This document shows positions 1 to 7,683 of a stretch of DNA of 64,000 nucleotides, in pieces; position 1 is the stretch's first letter, and each line of letters starts with the position of its first letter. Source of the stretch: Pelagibius sp965227505 (GTDB lineage Bacteria; Pseudomonadota; Alphaproteobacteria; Kiloniellales; Kiloniellaceae). The DNA is taken from contig NZ_OZ245757.1 in NCBI RefSeq assembly GCF_965227505.1, positions 4,464,001 to 4,528,000 of the forward strand. Direction: 5' to 3'. A model generated the notes under the pieces. That model saw nothing but the letters and a program-made list of their open reading frames with translations, was not told the origin of the DNA and searched no databases. A program made the position numbers and the translations under genes.

Positions 1-1
1 G

Positions 2-271
2 CTTTATGTGCCGCTGGTCGGCGCACTGGGCTTCGATCTCATCTGGTACGGCGTGCTCTACACCATCACCTGCCAGATCGCCTATATGACGCCGCCCTTC
101 GGCTACAACCTCTTCCTGATGCGCGCCATGGCGCCGCCGGAAGTCTCGCTGATGGATATCTACCGCTCCATCATCCCCTTCGTTGCGGTGATGATCCTCG
201 GACTGATCATCGTCATGGCCTTCCCGCAGATCGCGCTGTGGCTGCCGGAACTCTACAGGCTGAGGGGGTGA
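2..271 (+). CDS. TRAP transporter large permease DctM, C-terminal end (partial)
   Basis: The left edge cuts this gene; 89 C-terminal residues remain. They hold two hydrophobic segments (roughly residues 10-30 and 58-80 of the fragment) and the stretch IAYMTPPFGYNLFLMRA, which is typical of the last part of the 12-helix DctM subunit, where a TPPxGxNLF motif is conserved. DctM carries substrate and sodium across the inner membrane in tripartite ATP-independent periplasmic transporters. The dctP-type binding-protein gene begins 75 bases downstream on the same strand, so both probably belong to one operon; the small DctQ subunit should lie upstream, outside the window. Confidence 0.88.
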   Translation, partial: LYVPLVGALGFDLIWYGVLYTITCQIAYMTPPFGYNLFLMRAMAPPEVSLMDIYRSIIPFVAVMILGLIIVMAFPQIALWLPELYRLRG

Positions 272-346
272 AGGCCCGCATCGCGGTCATTGAAGAGCAA
301 ACCCGTAACAACCAATCCGAACCGAAGAACAAGGGAGTGCGTTGCG

Positions 347-1402
347 ATGAAAAAGAACAGACGTGAGTTCCTCAAGAACGCGGGCGTGGCCACGACGGCG
401 GCGGTGGGCGCGACCACGCTCTCCGCGCCCTACGTCAAGGCGCAGAGCAAGATCACCTGGCGCCTGCAGACCTATGCCGGGCCGGCCCTGGCCGAACACG
501 TGATCAAGCCCTCCATCGACGCCTTCAACAAGGTCGCCAACGGCGAGATGGAGATCGAGCTCTACTTCTCCGACCAGCTTGTGCCGACCGGCGAGCTGTT
601 CCGCGCCATGCAGCGCGGCACCGTCGACGCGGTGCAGAGCGACGACGACTCCATTGCCGCGCCGGTCGACATCTCGGTCTTCGGCGGCTACTTCCCCTTC
701 GCCACGCGCTACTCCCTGGATGTCCCCGTGCTGTTCAACGAGTGGGGCCTGCGGGAAATCTGGGAGGAGGCCTACGGCGAGGTGGAGAACGTCAAGTGGC
801 TCTCGGCCGGCGCCTGGGACCCCTGCCACTTCGCCACCGTCGATCCGATCAGCAGTCTGGACGACCTGAGGGGCAAGCGGGTCTTCACCTTCCCCACAGC
901 CGGGCGTTTCCTCGCGCGCTTCGGCGTGGTGCCGGTGACTCTGCCCTGGGAGGATATCGAGGTCGCCGTGCAGACCGGCGAGTTGGACGGCATCGCCTGG
1001 TCGGGCATCACCGAGGACTACACGGTGGGCTGGGCCGATGTGACCAACTACTTCCTCACCAACAACATCTCCGGCGCCTGGTGCGGCTCCTACTTCGCCA
1101 ACGAGGAGCGCTGGAACGAACTGCCCGCCCACCTGCAGGAGCTCTTCCGGCTCTGCATGGACTCCTCGCACTACTACCGCCAGCACTGGTACTGGGGCGG
1201 CGAAGCCAAGCTGCGCGTGCAGGGCGACAAGATGAAGCTGACCTCCATTCCCGACGAGGAGTGGAAGACGGTGGAGGACGCCGCCGTCGAGTTCTGGGAC
1301 GAGGTCGCGGCGGAAAGCGAGCGCAACGCCCGCGTGGTGCAGATCCTGCGCGACTACAACGCGCTGATGCGCAAGGCCGGACCGCCGTACCGCAGCGCCT
1401 GA
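347..1402 (+). CDS. TRAP transporter substrate-binding protein (DctP family)
   Basis: 351 residues. This is the periplasmic binding protein of a TRAP transporter. The N-terminus has a twin-arginine-type signal (NRREFLKNAGVATT) followed by a hydrophobic stretch and a likely cleavage after VKA, so the protein is probably exported folded by Tat. The body has the DctP pattern: WRLQTYAGP near the mature start, a central GELFRAMQRGTVDA and an EVAVQTGELDGI motif. The ATG at 347 is chosen because AAGGGAG sits 9 bases upstream and the signal begins there; in-frame codons further upstream lack support. It directly follows the DctM gene. The ligand cannot be read from the sequence. Confidence 0.9.
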   Translation: MKKNRREFLKNAGVATTAAVGATTLSAPYVKAQSKITWRLQTYAGPALAEHVIKPSIDAFNKVANGEMEIELYFSDQLVPTGELFRAMQRGTVDAVQSDDDSIAAPVDISVFGGYFPFATRYSLDVPVLFNEWGLREIWEEAYGEVENVKWLSAGAWDPCHFATVDPISSLDDLRGKRVFTFPTAGRFLARFGVVPVTLPWEDIEVAVQTGELDGIAWSGITEDYTVGWADVTNYFLTNNISGAWCGSYFANEERWNELPAHLQELFRLCMDSSHYYRQHWYWGGEAKLRVQGDKMKLTSIPDEEWKTVEDAAVEFWDEVAAESERNARVVQILRDYNALMRKAGPPYRSA

Positions 1403-1420
1403 TCCGAATCCCCTGCAACC

Positions 1421-1453
1421 CTCCCTCTCCCCTCGGGGGAGAGGGAGGCTGAG
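1421..1453. repeat. G/C-rich palindromic repeat (CCCTCTCCC type)
   Basis: A short inverted repeat (CCTCCCTCTCCCC facing GGGGAGAGGGAGG) lies just after the TRAP binding-protein gene. It resembles the type-2 palindromes seen again near 6.48, 20.3, 23.1 and 23.5 kb. It could act as a transcription attenuator but lacks a T-run. Confidence 0.55.
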
Positions 1454-1549
1454 GAGGACCATCGGCCGCCGGTGCTGCCTGATGGGTGACGTCCGGGGCA
1501 ACCGGTGCCATCTTGCTTGTCGCCGTATCCTTGCAAAGGGAGTTCGGAC

Positions 1550-2047
1550 ATGACCGCAGCGGAAGACTTTGCTTTGGAAGGCGGCTGTGCCTGCGGCGCG
1601 GTGCGCTACCGCATGACCGACAGGCCGATCGTGGTGCACTGTTGTCACTGCCGCTGGTGCCAGCGCGAGACCGGCTCGGCCTTCGTCATCAATGCGATGA
1701 TCGAGTCCGACAGCGTGGCGGTTCTCAAAGGCGCACCGGAGACGGTCCTAACGCCCTCGGAGAGCGGCAAGGGCCAGCGGATCGTCCGTTGCCCTGACTG
1801 CAGGGTCGCGCTCTGGAGCCACTATGCCGGGGCCGGCGATGTACTCAAGTTCCTGCGCGTCGGCACCCTGGACGATCCCGACCGCCTGCCGCCGGAGATC
1901 CACGTCTTTACTGCCTCAAAGCAGCCCTGGGTGATTCTGCCTGAAGGCGTGCCGGCTTTTCCGGAGTACTACAGCCGCAGGGAAGTCTGGCCGGCGGAAA
2001 GCCTCGCCCGCGCCAGGGCGGCGAAGGAGAAGGCCCAGGCCTCCTGA
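1550..2047 (+). CDS. GFA family (CENP-V/glutathione-dependent formaldehyde-activating enzyme-like) protein
   Basis: 165 residues. The zinc-binding pattern of the GFA fold is complete: GGCACGAVRY near the N-terminus, HCCHCRWCQRETGSAF at about residues 30-45 and a later CPDC at about 83. Members bind zinc and some assist glutathione-formaldehyde adduct formation, but most have no known substrate. The ATG at 1550 follows AAAGGGA with good spacing and lies next to the first zinc motif; an earlier ATG at 1505 has no ribosome-binding site. A second GFA gene lies at 11842-12297. No operon partner is visible; the next gene is convergent. Confidence 0.88.
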   Translation: MTAAEDFALEGGCACGAVRYRMTDRPIVVHCCHCRWCQRETGSAFVINAMIESDSVAVLKGAPETVLTPSESGKGQRIVRCPDCRVALWSHYAGAGDVLKFLRVGTLDDPDRLPPEIHVFTASKQPWVILPEGVPAFPEYYSRREVWPAESLARARAAKEKAQAS

Positions 2048-2116
2048 CCCTTTCGCCGCGGTTGCCTTTCCTTCTCTTCGGCGGAGGGCAGGAGAGGGTC
2101 GCCTCTGGTCCTGCGG

Positions 2117-2680
2117 CTACTTGAAGCCGCGCAGGCTGTCGACCTGGCGGCGCAGCCAGTCGTCTTCCTTGGTTTCGGTCTGGCGCAGGGCCTCCAACTC
2201 GGTGTCGCTCAGCACGCGGGCTTCCTGAAACTGGATCCTCAGGACCATGGTCTCGATCAGCGCGCGGCGCTCGGCACGGGTGACCTTCTGCTGGCGAAGC
2301 TGCGCCGTCAGGTCCTTGTGGCGCTCGACAAGGGCGCGGTAGAGCTCCGGCGCGCGGGTATCGGGAATCAGGATCTTGTCGACGCCCTCGTAGGCGCAGG
2401 TGGCCCAGGCGTCTTCCCCGGGCGCGACGTCGTAGGTGCCCAGATCCGCGGCCTTGTCCGGATCGTAGCCCGAACTGGCGCTGCAGGCCGCCAGATGCGC
2501 GTCGAACGCCTTGAAGGCGTCTTCCATGTAGATGTCGCTGCCGGTCTGCAGATGCGCCGGCGGGCCGCTTTCCTCGGGCGGCTTTTGCGACACCGCCTGC
2601 GTGGGGCCGCTGACCGGCAAGGCCGTCAAGCCGAGAACGCCGAGAGACAGAACGCCGAAAAGGAGCCTGCGCCGTATCAT
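2117..2680 (-). CDS. Exported hypothetical protein
   Basis: 187 residues, not recognised. The N-terminus MIRRRLLFGVLSLGVLGL is a positive, hydrophobic signal peptide, so the protein is probably periplasmic. The mature part is polar with charged helices near residues 115-180 (QLRQQKVTRAERRALIET and following) and two cysteines around residues 65 and 93 that could pair. GGAGGAAAGG directly precedes the ATG. It stands alone between a convergent GFA gene and the ECF41 pair on the opposite strand, with an upstream gap that also holds the ECF41-type promoter. Confidence 0.7.
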   Translation of the reverse strand: MIRRRLLFGVLSLGVLGLTALPVSGPTQAVSQKPPEESGPPAHLQTGSDIYMEDAFKAFDAHLAACSASSGYDPDKAADLGTYDVAPGEDAWATCAYEGVDKILIPDTRAPELYRALVERHKDLTAQLRQQKVTRAERRALIETMVLRIQFQEARVLSDTELEALRQTETKEDDWLRRQVDSLRGFK

Positions 2681-2810
2681 GGCCTTTCCTCCATTCCTTG
2701 CTGTTCAGGGGAACAGGATGGGGGCGGCGGAGCCTGCGTGCAATGAGGATTAAGGGCCTATGCCTTTCGTTGGGGCAACGGGCAGGATGCGAAGAAAGTG
2801 GCCGCTGCCG

Positions 2811-2837
2811 TGTCACAAACCGCCGCCGCCGTTCGTC
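2811..2837 (+). promoter_or_regulatory. ECF41-type sigma-factor promoter
   Basis: TGTCACA at 2811-2817 is followed by exactly 16 bases and CGTC at 2834-2837. This matches the published ECF41 consensus TGTCACA-N16-CGTC found in front of carboxymuconolactone-decarboxylase genes. The CMD gene starts at 2883 and the ECF41-like sigma gene follows at 3354, so the pair is probably autoregulated from here. Confidence 0.85.
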
Positions 2838-2882
2838 AAGAGGGTGTCAGACGAACGCACCCCCGAATGAAAGGACGCAGCA

Positions 2883-3344
2883 ATGGACGGCAGCCGCCAC
2901 CCGAACGATACGCCTGAAAGCGAAACCCCCCTCGACTACCAGAAGGATGTCCCCGAAATCCTCAAGGCCATGGTCGGGCTGAACACGGTCATCGCCGGGA
3001 CGGGGCTGGAGCGCAGCCTGCATCACCTCGTGCAGCTCCGCGCCTCGCAGATCAACCGCTGCGGCTTCTGCGTGGAGATGCACACCCGCGAGGCCCGCCA
3101 GGACGGCGAGACCGGCGAGCGGCTGGACCGTGTGGTCGTCTGGGACCAGGTGGACGACTTCAGCGAACGCGAGAAGGCGGCCTTCGCCTGGACCGAAGCG
3201 CTGACCGACCTCGATCCCAAGGCCGACCTGGCACCCCTGCGCGCGCGCCTGCGCAAGGTCTTCACCGATCCGGAGATCGGCGTGCTGACCGCCGCCGTCG
3301 CCATGATCAACCTGTGGAACCGCATCAACATTTCCCGGCATTAA
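2883..3344 (+). CDS. Carboxymuconolactone decarboxylase/AhpD-family protein, ECF41 target
   Basis: 153 residues with the AhpD-like all-helical core. The redox motif is intact: Cys60-x2-Cys63-x3-His67 inside RCGFCVEMHTREAR, preceded by the conserved HHLVQLRASQIN helix. Such proteins act as small peroxidase or disulfide-reductant partners; a true decarboxylase role is unlikely with a CxxC site. AAGGA lies 9 bases before the ATG. The gene is 9 bases upstream of an ECF41 sigma gene and has an ECF41 promoter 46 bases before its start, which is the classic arrangement in which CMD, oxidoreductase or epimerase genes are the single target of an ECF41 factor. Confidence 0.9.
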   Translation: MDGSRHPNDTPESETPLDYQKDVPEILKAMVGLNTVIAGTGLERSLHHLVQLRASQINRCGFCVEMHTREARQDGETGERLDRVVVWDQVDDFSEREKAAFAWTEALTDLDPKADLAPLRARLRKVFTDPEIGVLTAAVAMINLWNRINISRH

Positions 3345-3353
3345 GGCGGCTTC

Positions 3354-4295
3354 ATGATGCACAGTGACGCGATGACCAAGGACCTCTCCATAGAGCCCGC
3401 GGCGGCGGCTGTCTTCGAGGAGGCGCGCCCGCGCCTGCTGGGGCTCGCCTACCGTATCCTGGGGTCGCTGGCCGATGCCGAGGACGCGGTGCAGGACACC
3501 TTTGTGAAGTGGGCTGACGCGGAGCGGGCGGACATCGACACGCCGGCCGCCTGGCTGACGACGGTCTGCACCCGGCGCTGTCTGGATCTGCTGCGCGCCG
3601 CGCAGCGGACCCGGGTCAGCTACGTCGGCGCCTGGCTGCCGGAGCCGGTGCAGACGGCGCTGCCGCCAGAAAGTGCAATTGGGGAGGGTGACGTCGGGGA
3701 GGGGCCGGAACTCGCCGCCTCCCTCACCACCGCCTTCCTCCTGATGCTGGAGCGCCTGACGCCCAAGGAGCGGGCGGCCTTCCTGTTGCGCGAGGTTTTC
3801 GACCGGCCTTACGGCGAGATCGCCGCCGCCCTGGACCTGAAGGAGGCCGCCTGCCGCAAGCTGGTGTCCCGCGCAAAGGACCATGTCGAGCAGGCGCAGG
3901 TGCGCCACCGTACCCCGGCGGAGCGGCAGGACCGCCTGCTCGCCGCCTTCCGCGCGGCGGTGGAGGAGGGGGCGACGGGACCGCTGGCCGCCCTCTTGGC
4001 CGACGACATCCGCCTTTCCGCCGACGGCGGCGGCAAGGTCCCGGCGCTGGGCCGGGTGCTGCAGGGCCGCGACGCGGTGATGCACTTCGTCGGCAGGGCG
4101 CTGCCGCGCCTCTGGGCCGGCCAGGACTGGCGCCCGGTGATCCTCAACGGCACCCGCGCCTTCCTGATGGAACAGGACGGCCGCACCGTCGCCGCGGTGA
4201 CCTTCGCCTACGACCCCGAGGGGCGGGCGACCGGCATCTTTGTCCTGCGCAACCCGGAGAAGCTCGCCGCCCTGCGCCCGGTGACGATTCAGTAG
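3354..4295 (+). CDS. sigJ: ECF41-group RNA polymerase sigma factor (SigJ-like) with SnoaL-like C-terminal extension
   Basis: 313 residues. Region sigma2 (about 20-90) and sigma4 (about 125-185) are followed by a SnoaL/NTF2-like extension. All three ECF41 hallmark motifs are visible: WLPEP in the inter-domain linker (94-98), DGGGK (224-228) and NPEKL near the end (300-304). In this group the extension replaces an anti-sigma factor and tunes activity. No anti-sigma gene is nearby, as expected. The gene probably forms an operon with the CMD gene directly upstream. The signal is unknown in the family. Confidence 0.93.
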   Translation: MMHSDAMTKDLSIEPAAAAVFEEARPRLLGLAYRILGSLADAEDAVQDTFVKWADAERADIDTPAAWLTTVCTRRCLDLLRAAQRTRVSYVGAWLPEPVQTALPPESAIGEGDVGEGPELAASLTTAFLLMLERLTPKERAAFLLREVFDRPYGEIAAALDLKEAACRKLVSRAKDHVEQAQVRHRTPAERQDRLLAAFRAAVEEGATGPLAALLADDIRLSADGGGKVPALGRVLQGRDAVMHFVGRALPRLWAGQDWRPVILNGTRAFLMEQDGRTVAAVTFAYDPEGRATGIFVLRNPEKLAALRPVTIQ

Positions 4296-4331
4296 GACCG
4301 TGACGGTCCAGGAGGGCCGGTCCCCTGAACG

Positions 4332-4439
4332 CATCCTTCGAGACGGCCCTGCGGGCCTCCTCAGGATGAGGGCCGAGATCGCCTCCAAAGAGACTGCCTC
4401 ACCCTGAGGAGCTTGCGCAGCAAGCGTCTCGAAGGGTGC
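4332..4439. repeat. Inverted pair of alphaproteobacterial CTTCGAGACG repeats
   Basis: CATCCTTCGAGACG at 4332-4345, CTCCTCAGGATGAGG near 4357-4371, then the mirror arrangement CCTCACCCTGAGGAGC at 4397-4412 and GCGTCTCGAAGGGTG near 4424-4438. The two halves can pair into a long imperfect hairpin. Repeats with these cores are widespread between genes in Alphaproteobacteria. It separates the sigma gene from the RidA gene. Confidence 0.75.
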
Positions 4440-4473
4440 GCCGCCGACACGCACACAGAAAGGGTCAAGCCTG

Positions 4474-5037
4474 ATGCCGCACTTCCCTCCGCGTCTTCTT
4501 CGCAGCCGCCACCTCTTTGCCCCCCACCTCCTTGCAGGAGTTCTTGCAGCCATGACCGTGCTCACGTCAAACCCGGTTCCCGCCGACGCCGAAAAACCCG
4601 ACGCGGCGAAACCTGCCACAGCAAAAACGTCCGGAGGCGTCGCGCTGACGGTCGTCAATCCCAAGGGCCTCTTCGACCCGGCGCCCAACGGCTTCAGCCA
4701 TGCGGTGGTGGCCGCCGGCGGTTCGCGCCTGGCCTTCATCGCCGGCCAGGGCGGGGAGGACGCCGCCGGCGCGCTGCCGCCCGACTTCGCCGCCCAGGTG
4801 GCCCAGGCCTACGCCAACCTGCGGCGCGCGCTGGAAGCCGTCGGCGCGCAGCCGGATCAGGTCACCAAGATCACCACCTACGTGGTGGACTACGCCCCCG
4901 GCCTGCTCGCCGTGATGACCTATCACGTGAAGCAGACCTTCGGGCGCCAGCTTCCCGCCCAGACCCTGGTGCCGGTGCCGCGCCTCGCCCTCGACGGCAT
5001 GCTCTTCGAGGTCGACGCGGTCGCGGTTCTCGATTAG
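4474..5037 (+). CDS. RidA/YjgF-family protein with predicted signal peptide
   Basis: 187 residues. From about residue 55 the sequence follows the RidA fold: GGSRLAFIAGQGG, the helix QVAQAYANLRRALEAVGAQ, then VTKITTYVVDY and the closing LVPVPRLALDGMLFEVDAVAVL. RidA enzymes hydrolyse reactive enamine/imine intermediates in the cytosol; the conserved arginine sits in VPRLAL. Here about 50 extra residues precede the domain, including a basic then hydrophobic segment (LLRSRHLFAPHLLAGVLAAMTVL), which suggests export, and a low-complexity linker. AAAGGG precedes the ATG. Whether the extension is a cleaved signal needs testing. Confidence 0.82.
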   Translation: MPHFPPRLLRSRHLFAPHLLAGVLAAMTVLTSNPVPADAEKPDAAKPATAKTSGGVALTVVNPKGLFDPAPNGFSHAVVAAGGSRLAFIAGQGGEDAAGALPPDFAAQVAQAYANLRRALEAVGAQPDQVTKITTYVVDYAPGLLAVMTYHVKQTFGRQLPAQTLVPVPRLALDGMLFEVDAVAVLD

Positions 5038-5047
5038 CGGGATGCTG

Positions 5048-5623
5048 TCATCCGTCGTCGCCGCTGCTCGTCGTCGTCCCGGCGTTCGTCGTGCTGGCCT
5101 TGGCGGTCCCGTCGATCCGGTAGCGGTCGAGCAGGGCGATGACGCGGCCGCTGGCCAGCAGGCAGAGCGCGCCGATGCCCAGGCTGGTGGCCAGCCCCAG
5201 GAACCCGCGCACATCGGTGAAGCCCTGGAAGAGGGCGGCATAGACCAGCATCACCGCGTCCGGCAGCGCGCGCGCCAGCAGCACCAGGCCGACCAGCGTG
5301 ACCGCCAGCGCCAGCAGGCCGCCGCGCGACCAGACCGGGTGTTCGCTCTCTCCCTGGGGCGTGGCGGTCAGGCGCCCGCCCACCATGCGGCCCGAGAGCG
5401 ACGCCGCCCCGTACCAGAGGAACAGGAAGACGGCGATGTTGGCTGCAGCCACCGCGATCGGCCAGAGCAGGTAGCCGGGCCCCAGGTACTGCGCCGCAAG
5501 CGGGTCGGCGCGCAGGCGCAGAACCTCGGAGATCGAGATGTCGAAGGTGTCGAGGATGCGGAACAGGGCGAGGAGCGCCAGCAGGCGGCACCCCAGGAAG
5601 GCAAGGTCTCTCAGGCTGGGCAT
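5048..5623 (-). CDS. Hypothetical membrane protein
   Basis: 191 residues, not recognised. Hydrophobic segments near residues 5-22, 48-75, 98-118 and 125-165 suggest four or five membrane helices; an S/T-rich tail ends the protein. AGGAG lies 12 bases before the ATG. It is convergent with the RidA gene and ends 10 bases from it. The upstream region is the 287-base stretch described separately. Confidence 0.65.
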   Translation of the reverse strand: MPSLRDLAFLGCRLLALLALFRILDTFDISISEVLRLRADPLAAQYLGPGYLLWPIAVAAANIAVFLFLWYGAASLSGRMVGGRLTATPQGESEHPVWSRGGLLALAVTLVGLVLLARALPDAVMLVYAALFQGFTDVRGFLGLATSLGIGALCLLASGRVIALLDRYRIDGTAKASTTNAGTTTSSGDDG

Positions 5624-5807
5624 GGGGAGGGAACTCCTGACAAGATCCGGGGCACCGCTGCCGGTTCCCCGTCATCCGGCCCCCGTCATCGCTGGTCCCA
5701 CCCCTGGGCCAAAACGTGGGAGGTGTTTACACCATCGCGCGCCGCCGGGCGAGGGGCCGTGTTGCGTCCTACCCCCAAGGAGCCGCGGTTTCGGGCGCGG
5801 CGGTCTT

Positions 5808-5858
5808 TGGGTAAGCTGGCCTGGGAGTAAGGTGCCCTGGGGGGTAAGCTGCCCTTGC
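5808..5858. repeat. Degenerate short tandem repeat in an intergenic stretch
   Basis: Three imperfect copies of a roughly 16-base unit (GGGTAAGCTGGCC, GGGAGTAAGGTGCCC, GGGGTAAGCTGCCC) lie between the membrane-protein gene and the DUF1801 gene. The rest of 5624-5910 shows no convincing coding sequence. Confidence 0.45.
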
Positions 5859-5910
5859 ACAATAGGAGGGCCGCACGGGAGGGTCGCTCCGGGCCCATCG
5901 ATAGGAAGCC

Positions 5911-6345
5911 ATGCCCGCCGCAAAGACGATCACAGGCAAGCCGCCATTCAAAGACCGTAACGTGGAGGCCGCCTTCGCCGCCTTCCCGCAGCCGGCGCGC
6001 CGGGGCCTGCTGGCGCTGCGCGCGCTGATCTTCGAGACGGCCGCGGCGACCCCCGGCGTCGGCGCGCTGGAAGAGACCCTGAAGTGGGGCCAGCCCGCCT
6101 ACCTGACGCCGGAGACCAAGGCCGGCTCGACGCTGCGCCTGGGCCTGCCGAAGGACGGCGGCTTCGCCCTCTACGCCCACTGCCAGACCACGATCGTTTC
6201 GGACTTCCGCAGCCTCTTTCCCGACGCCTTCGCCTACGAGGGCAACCGCGCCGTCCGCTTCGACGAAGGCGCCGCCCTGCCGCGGGAAGAACTGACGCTG
6301 CTGATCCGCAGCGCGCTCACCTATCACTTGAAGAAGCGCGCGTGA
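5911..6345 (+). CDS. DUF1801 domain-containing protein
   Basis: 144 residues of the DUF1801/YdhG-like fold. Recognisable pieces are the helix FPQPARRGLLALRALIFETA, the strand-turn ETLKWGQPAYL and KAGSTLRLGLP. Function in the family is not established. AGGAAG lies just before the ATG at 5911. It is a single gene; a dense repeat region follows it. Confidence 0.8.
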   Translation: MPAAKTITGKPPFKDRNVEAAFAAFPQPARRGLLALRALIFETAAATPGVGALEETLKWGQPAYLTPETKAGSTLRLGLPKDGGFALYAHCQTTIVSDFRSLFPDAFAYEGNRAVRFDEGAALPREELTLLIRSALTYHLKKRA

Positions 6346-6701
6346 AGCGGTAGCGGATTTGAGTGTGCCGGCGCACGGGTCCCCCTCACCGGGTTCTCAC
6401 CCCCACCCCATCCCTCCCCCATCGAGGGGGAGGGGGAACAACAGATGCCTCGCCCCTGCTTTTTGTTCCCTCTCCCCAACGTGTTATCCCTCTCCCCTCC
6501 GTGGGAGAGGGTTGCGCAGGCTTGGCGAACCGAATGGTGAGCCTAGCCGGAGCTGGGTGAGGGGGATAACTGGGTGAGGGGGGAACACCGCTGCCGCCCG
6601 CCACCCCACGCCCTCTTGACCCGGATCAAATCCCCCCGGCCTCCCCGGCGCTAGACTGATCCTTTCCGCCGTCTCCATAGCGCGCAAGGGAGGGCAGTAT
6701 C
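6346..6701. repeat. Intergenic stretch with two palindromic repeat types
   Basis: No gene is visible. A type-1 repeat (CACCCCCACCCCATCCCTCC, a short AT centre, then GGGGGAGGGGG) lies at about 6398-6437 in reverse orientation. A type-2 unit follows at about 6465-6570: CCCTCTCCCC facing GGGAGAGGG, then GTTGCGCAGGCTTGGCGAA and a GCTGGGTGAGGGGG end. Both types recur several times in the window. The last 100 bases carry the AAGGGAGGG ribosome-binding site of the hemerythrin gene. Confidence 0.75.
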
Positions 6702-7136
6702 ATGTCCCCGACCGACCCCGACACGACCGATACTTCCGTCATCCACTGGAGCCCGAACCTCAGTGTCGGGGTGACGGCGATCGACGGCGACCACCGCGCC
6801 CTCATCGACCTGCTGAACGCGCTCACCGCCGCGGTGGCCGGGCCCGCCGACCACGGCGCCGTCACCCTGAAGCTGGACGAACTGATCGCGCGCACCGAGG
6901 CCCACTTCCGCAGCGAGGAGGAGATCATGGCGCGCGAGCACTACCCTGAGGCCGGCCACCACGCCCGCGTCCACGAAGCCCTCCTGGACGAGATCCGCCA
7001 GTTCCGCAGCGACCACCTGGCCGGCACCGACATCGGCCCGGAAATCACCGCGTTCCTCAAGCGCTGGCTGATCAGCCACATCATCGAAAGCGACAAGCAC
7101 CTGGGCGGCTATCTGGAGGGACGCGGCGTCGGGTGA
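6702..7136 (+). CDS. Bacteriohemerythrin
   Basis: 144 residues forming one hemerythrin four-helix bundle. All diiron ligands are in place: His31 (GDHRAL), His68 and Glu72 (HFRSEE), His87 and His91 (HARVH), His126 and Asp131 (HIIESD). The protein reversibly binds oxygen and may store, deliver or sense it in the cytosol. AAGGGAGGG lies upstream of the ATG. It stands alone, between a repeat region and cassette A, so no signalling partner is suggested by context. Confidence 0.93.
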   Translation: MSPTDPDTTDTSVIHWSPNLSVGVTAIDGDHRALIDLLNALTAAVAGPADHGAVTLKLDELIARTEAHFRSEEEIMAREHYPEAGHHARVHEALLDEIRQFRSDHLAGTDIGPEITAFLKRWLISHIIESDKHLGGYLEGRGVG

Positions 7137-7179
7137 TCCGGGCGCTGGGCGAGGGGACGACCCCCTCCGTTCCCGCTCC

Positions 7180-7233
7180 CCTATCTTTTTCCCCCTCCCC
7201 TTCGATGGGGGAGGGATGGGGTGGGGGTGACCC
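7180..7233. repeat. Type-1 palindromic repeat (forward)
   Basis: CCCCCTCCCCTTCGATGGGG runs into GGAGGGATGGGGTGGGGGTGA. This is the same family as at 6.4, 16.1, 16.3, 16.7, 16.8, 23.2 and 23.4 kb. It lies between the convergent hemerythrin gene and the first XRE gene of cassette A. Confidence 0.75.
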
Positions 7234-7243
7234 CCGACCCAGC

Positions 7244-7606
7244 CTATCTCGGAACCGGACGGGCGAGCCGCACACCGGGGCCCTTACCCGCTCCCTCGCC
7301 GGAACCGCCCCCGTTCTTCCCATCGCCGCGCTCCCCATCGCCGCCCGCCCCATCGCCGCCGCCGACCATCTCCACCCCCGCCGTCTCGAAGACGAGGCGC
7401 AGCAGGCGCGCGGTGGCGGGGCGGATGCTGCCCTGGCCGCGCTCGAAGGTGCGGATGGTGACGGCGCTGACCCGCGCGCGGCGGGCAAGGTCCTCCTGGC
7501 TCCACAGCAGCAGCGCCCGCGCCGCCCGGCACTGCACGCCGGTCAGTTCGTGTTGCGCCGCGTTTCCGGAGGGAAGAGAATCTGTGTTACAAGCCGAAGC
7601 AGCCAT
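7244..7606 (-). CDS. XRE-family helix-turn-helix regulator, cassette A (leader-controlled)
   Basis: 120 residues. A single HTH spans about residues 22-75 (GVQCRAARALLLWSQEDLAR, then VSAVTIRTFERGQGSIRPA), followed by LRLVFETAGVEM and a glycine-rich low-complexity tail. The ATG at 7606 is chosen because AAGGAG lies 8 bases upstream and because the same leader precedes a homologous gene at 24014; a longer frame would start inside a palindrome at 7690. The paralogue in cassette B shares the CRAARALLWWSQ and VTIRNFERGRSSLRDATA pattern. It probably regulates its own cassette, together with the divergent XRE gene at 7770. Confidence 0.8.
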   Translation of the reverse strand: MAASACNTDSLPSGNAAQHELTGVQCRAARALLLWSQEDLARRARVSAVTIRTFERGQGSIRPATARLLRLVFETAGVEMVGGGDGAGGDGERGDGKNGGGSGEGAGKGPGVRLARPVPR

Positions 7607-7680
7607 GGCCTGACTCCTTGGAAGTCGGGGTATGGTCAGGCGCGAGTCGGTGGTGCAAACACCTTCTCGCGCCGCTAGCG
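7607..7680 (-). promoter_or_regulatory. Conserved two-hairpin leader with sequestered ribosome-binding site, copy A
   Basis: On the minus strand this 74-base leader ends at the XRE start codon. Inverted repeat GCCTGAC/GTCAGGC pairs 7608-7614 with 7635-7641. Inside it GACTTCC can pair with GGAGTC (7612-7626), which covers the AAGGAG ribosome-binding site. A second hairpin pairs CGCGAG with CTCGCG (7641-7646 and 7666-7671) around GGTG/CACC (7652-7655 and 7660-7663). The same two elements with changed loops occur at 24015-24081, so the structure rather than the exact sequence is kept. Confidence 0.6.
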
Positions 7681-7683
7681 TGA

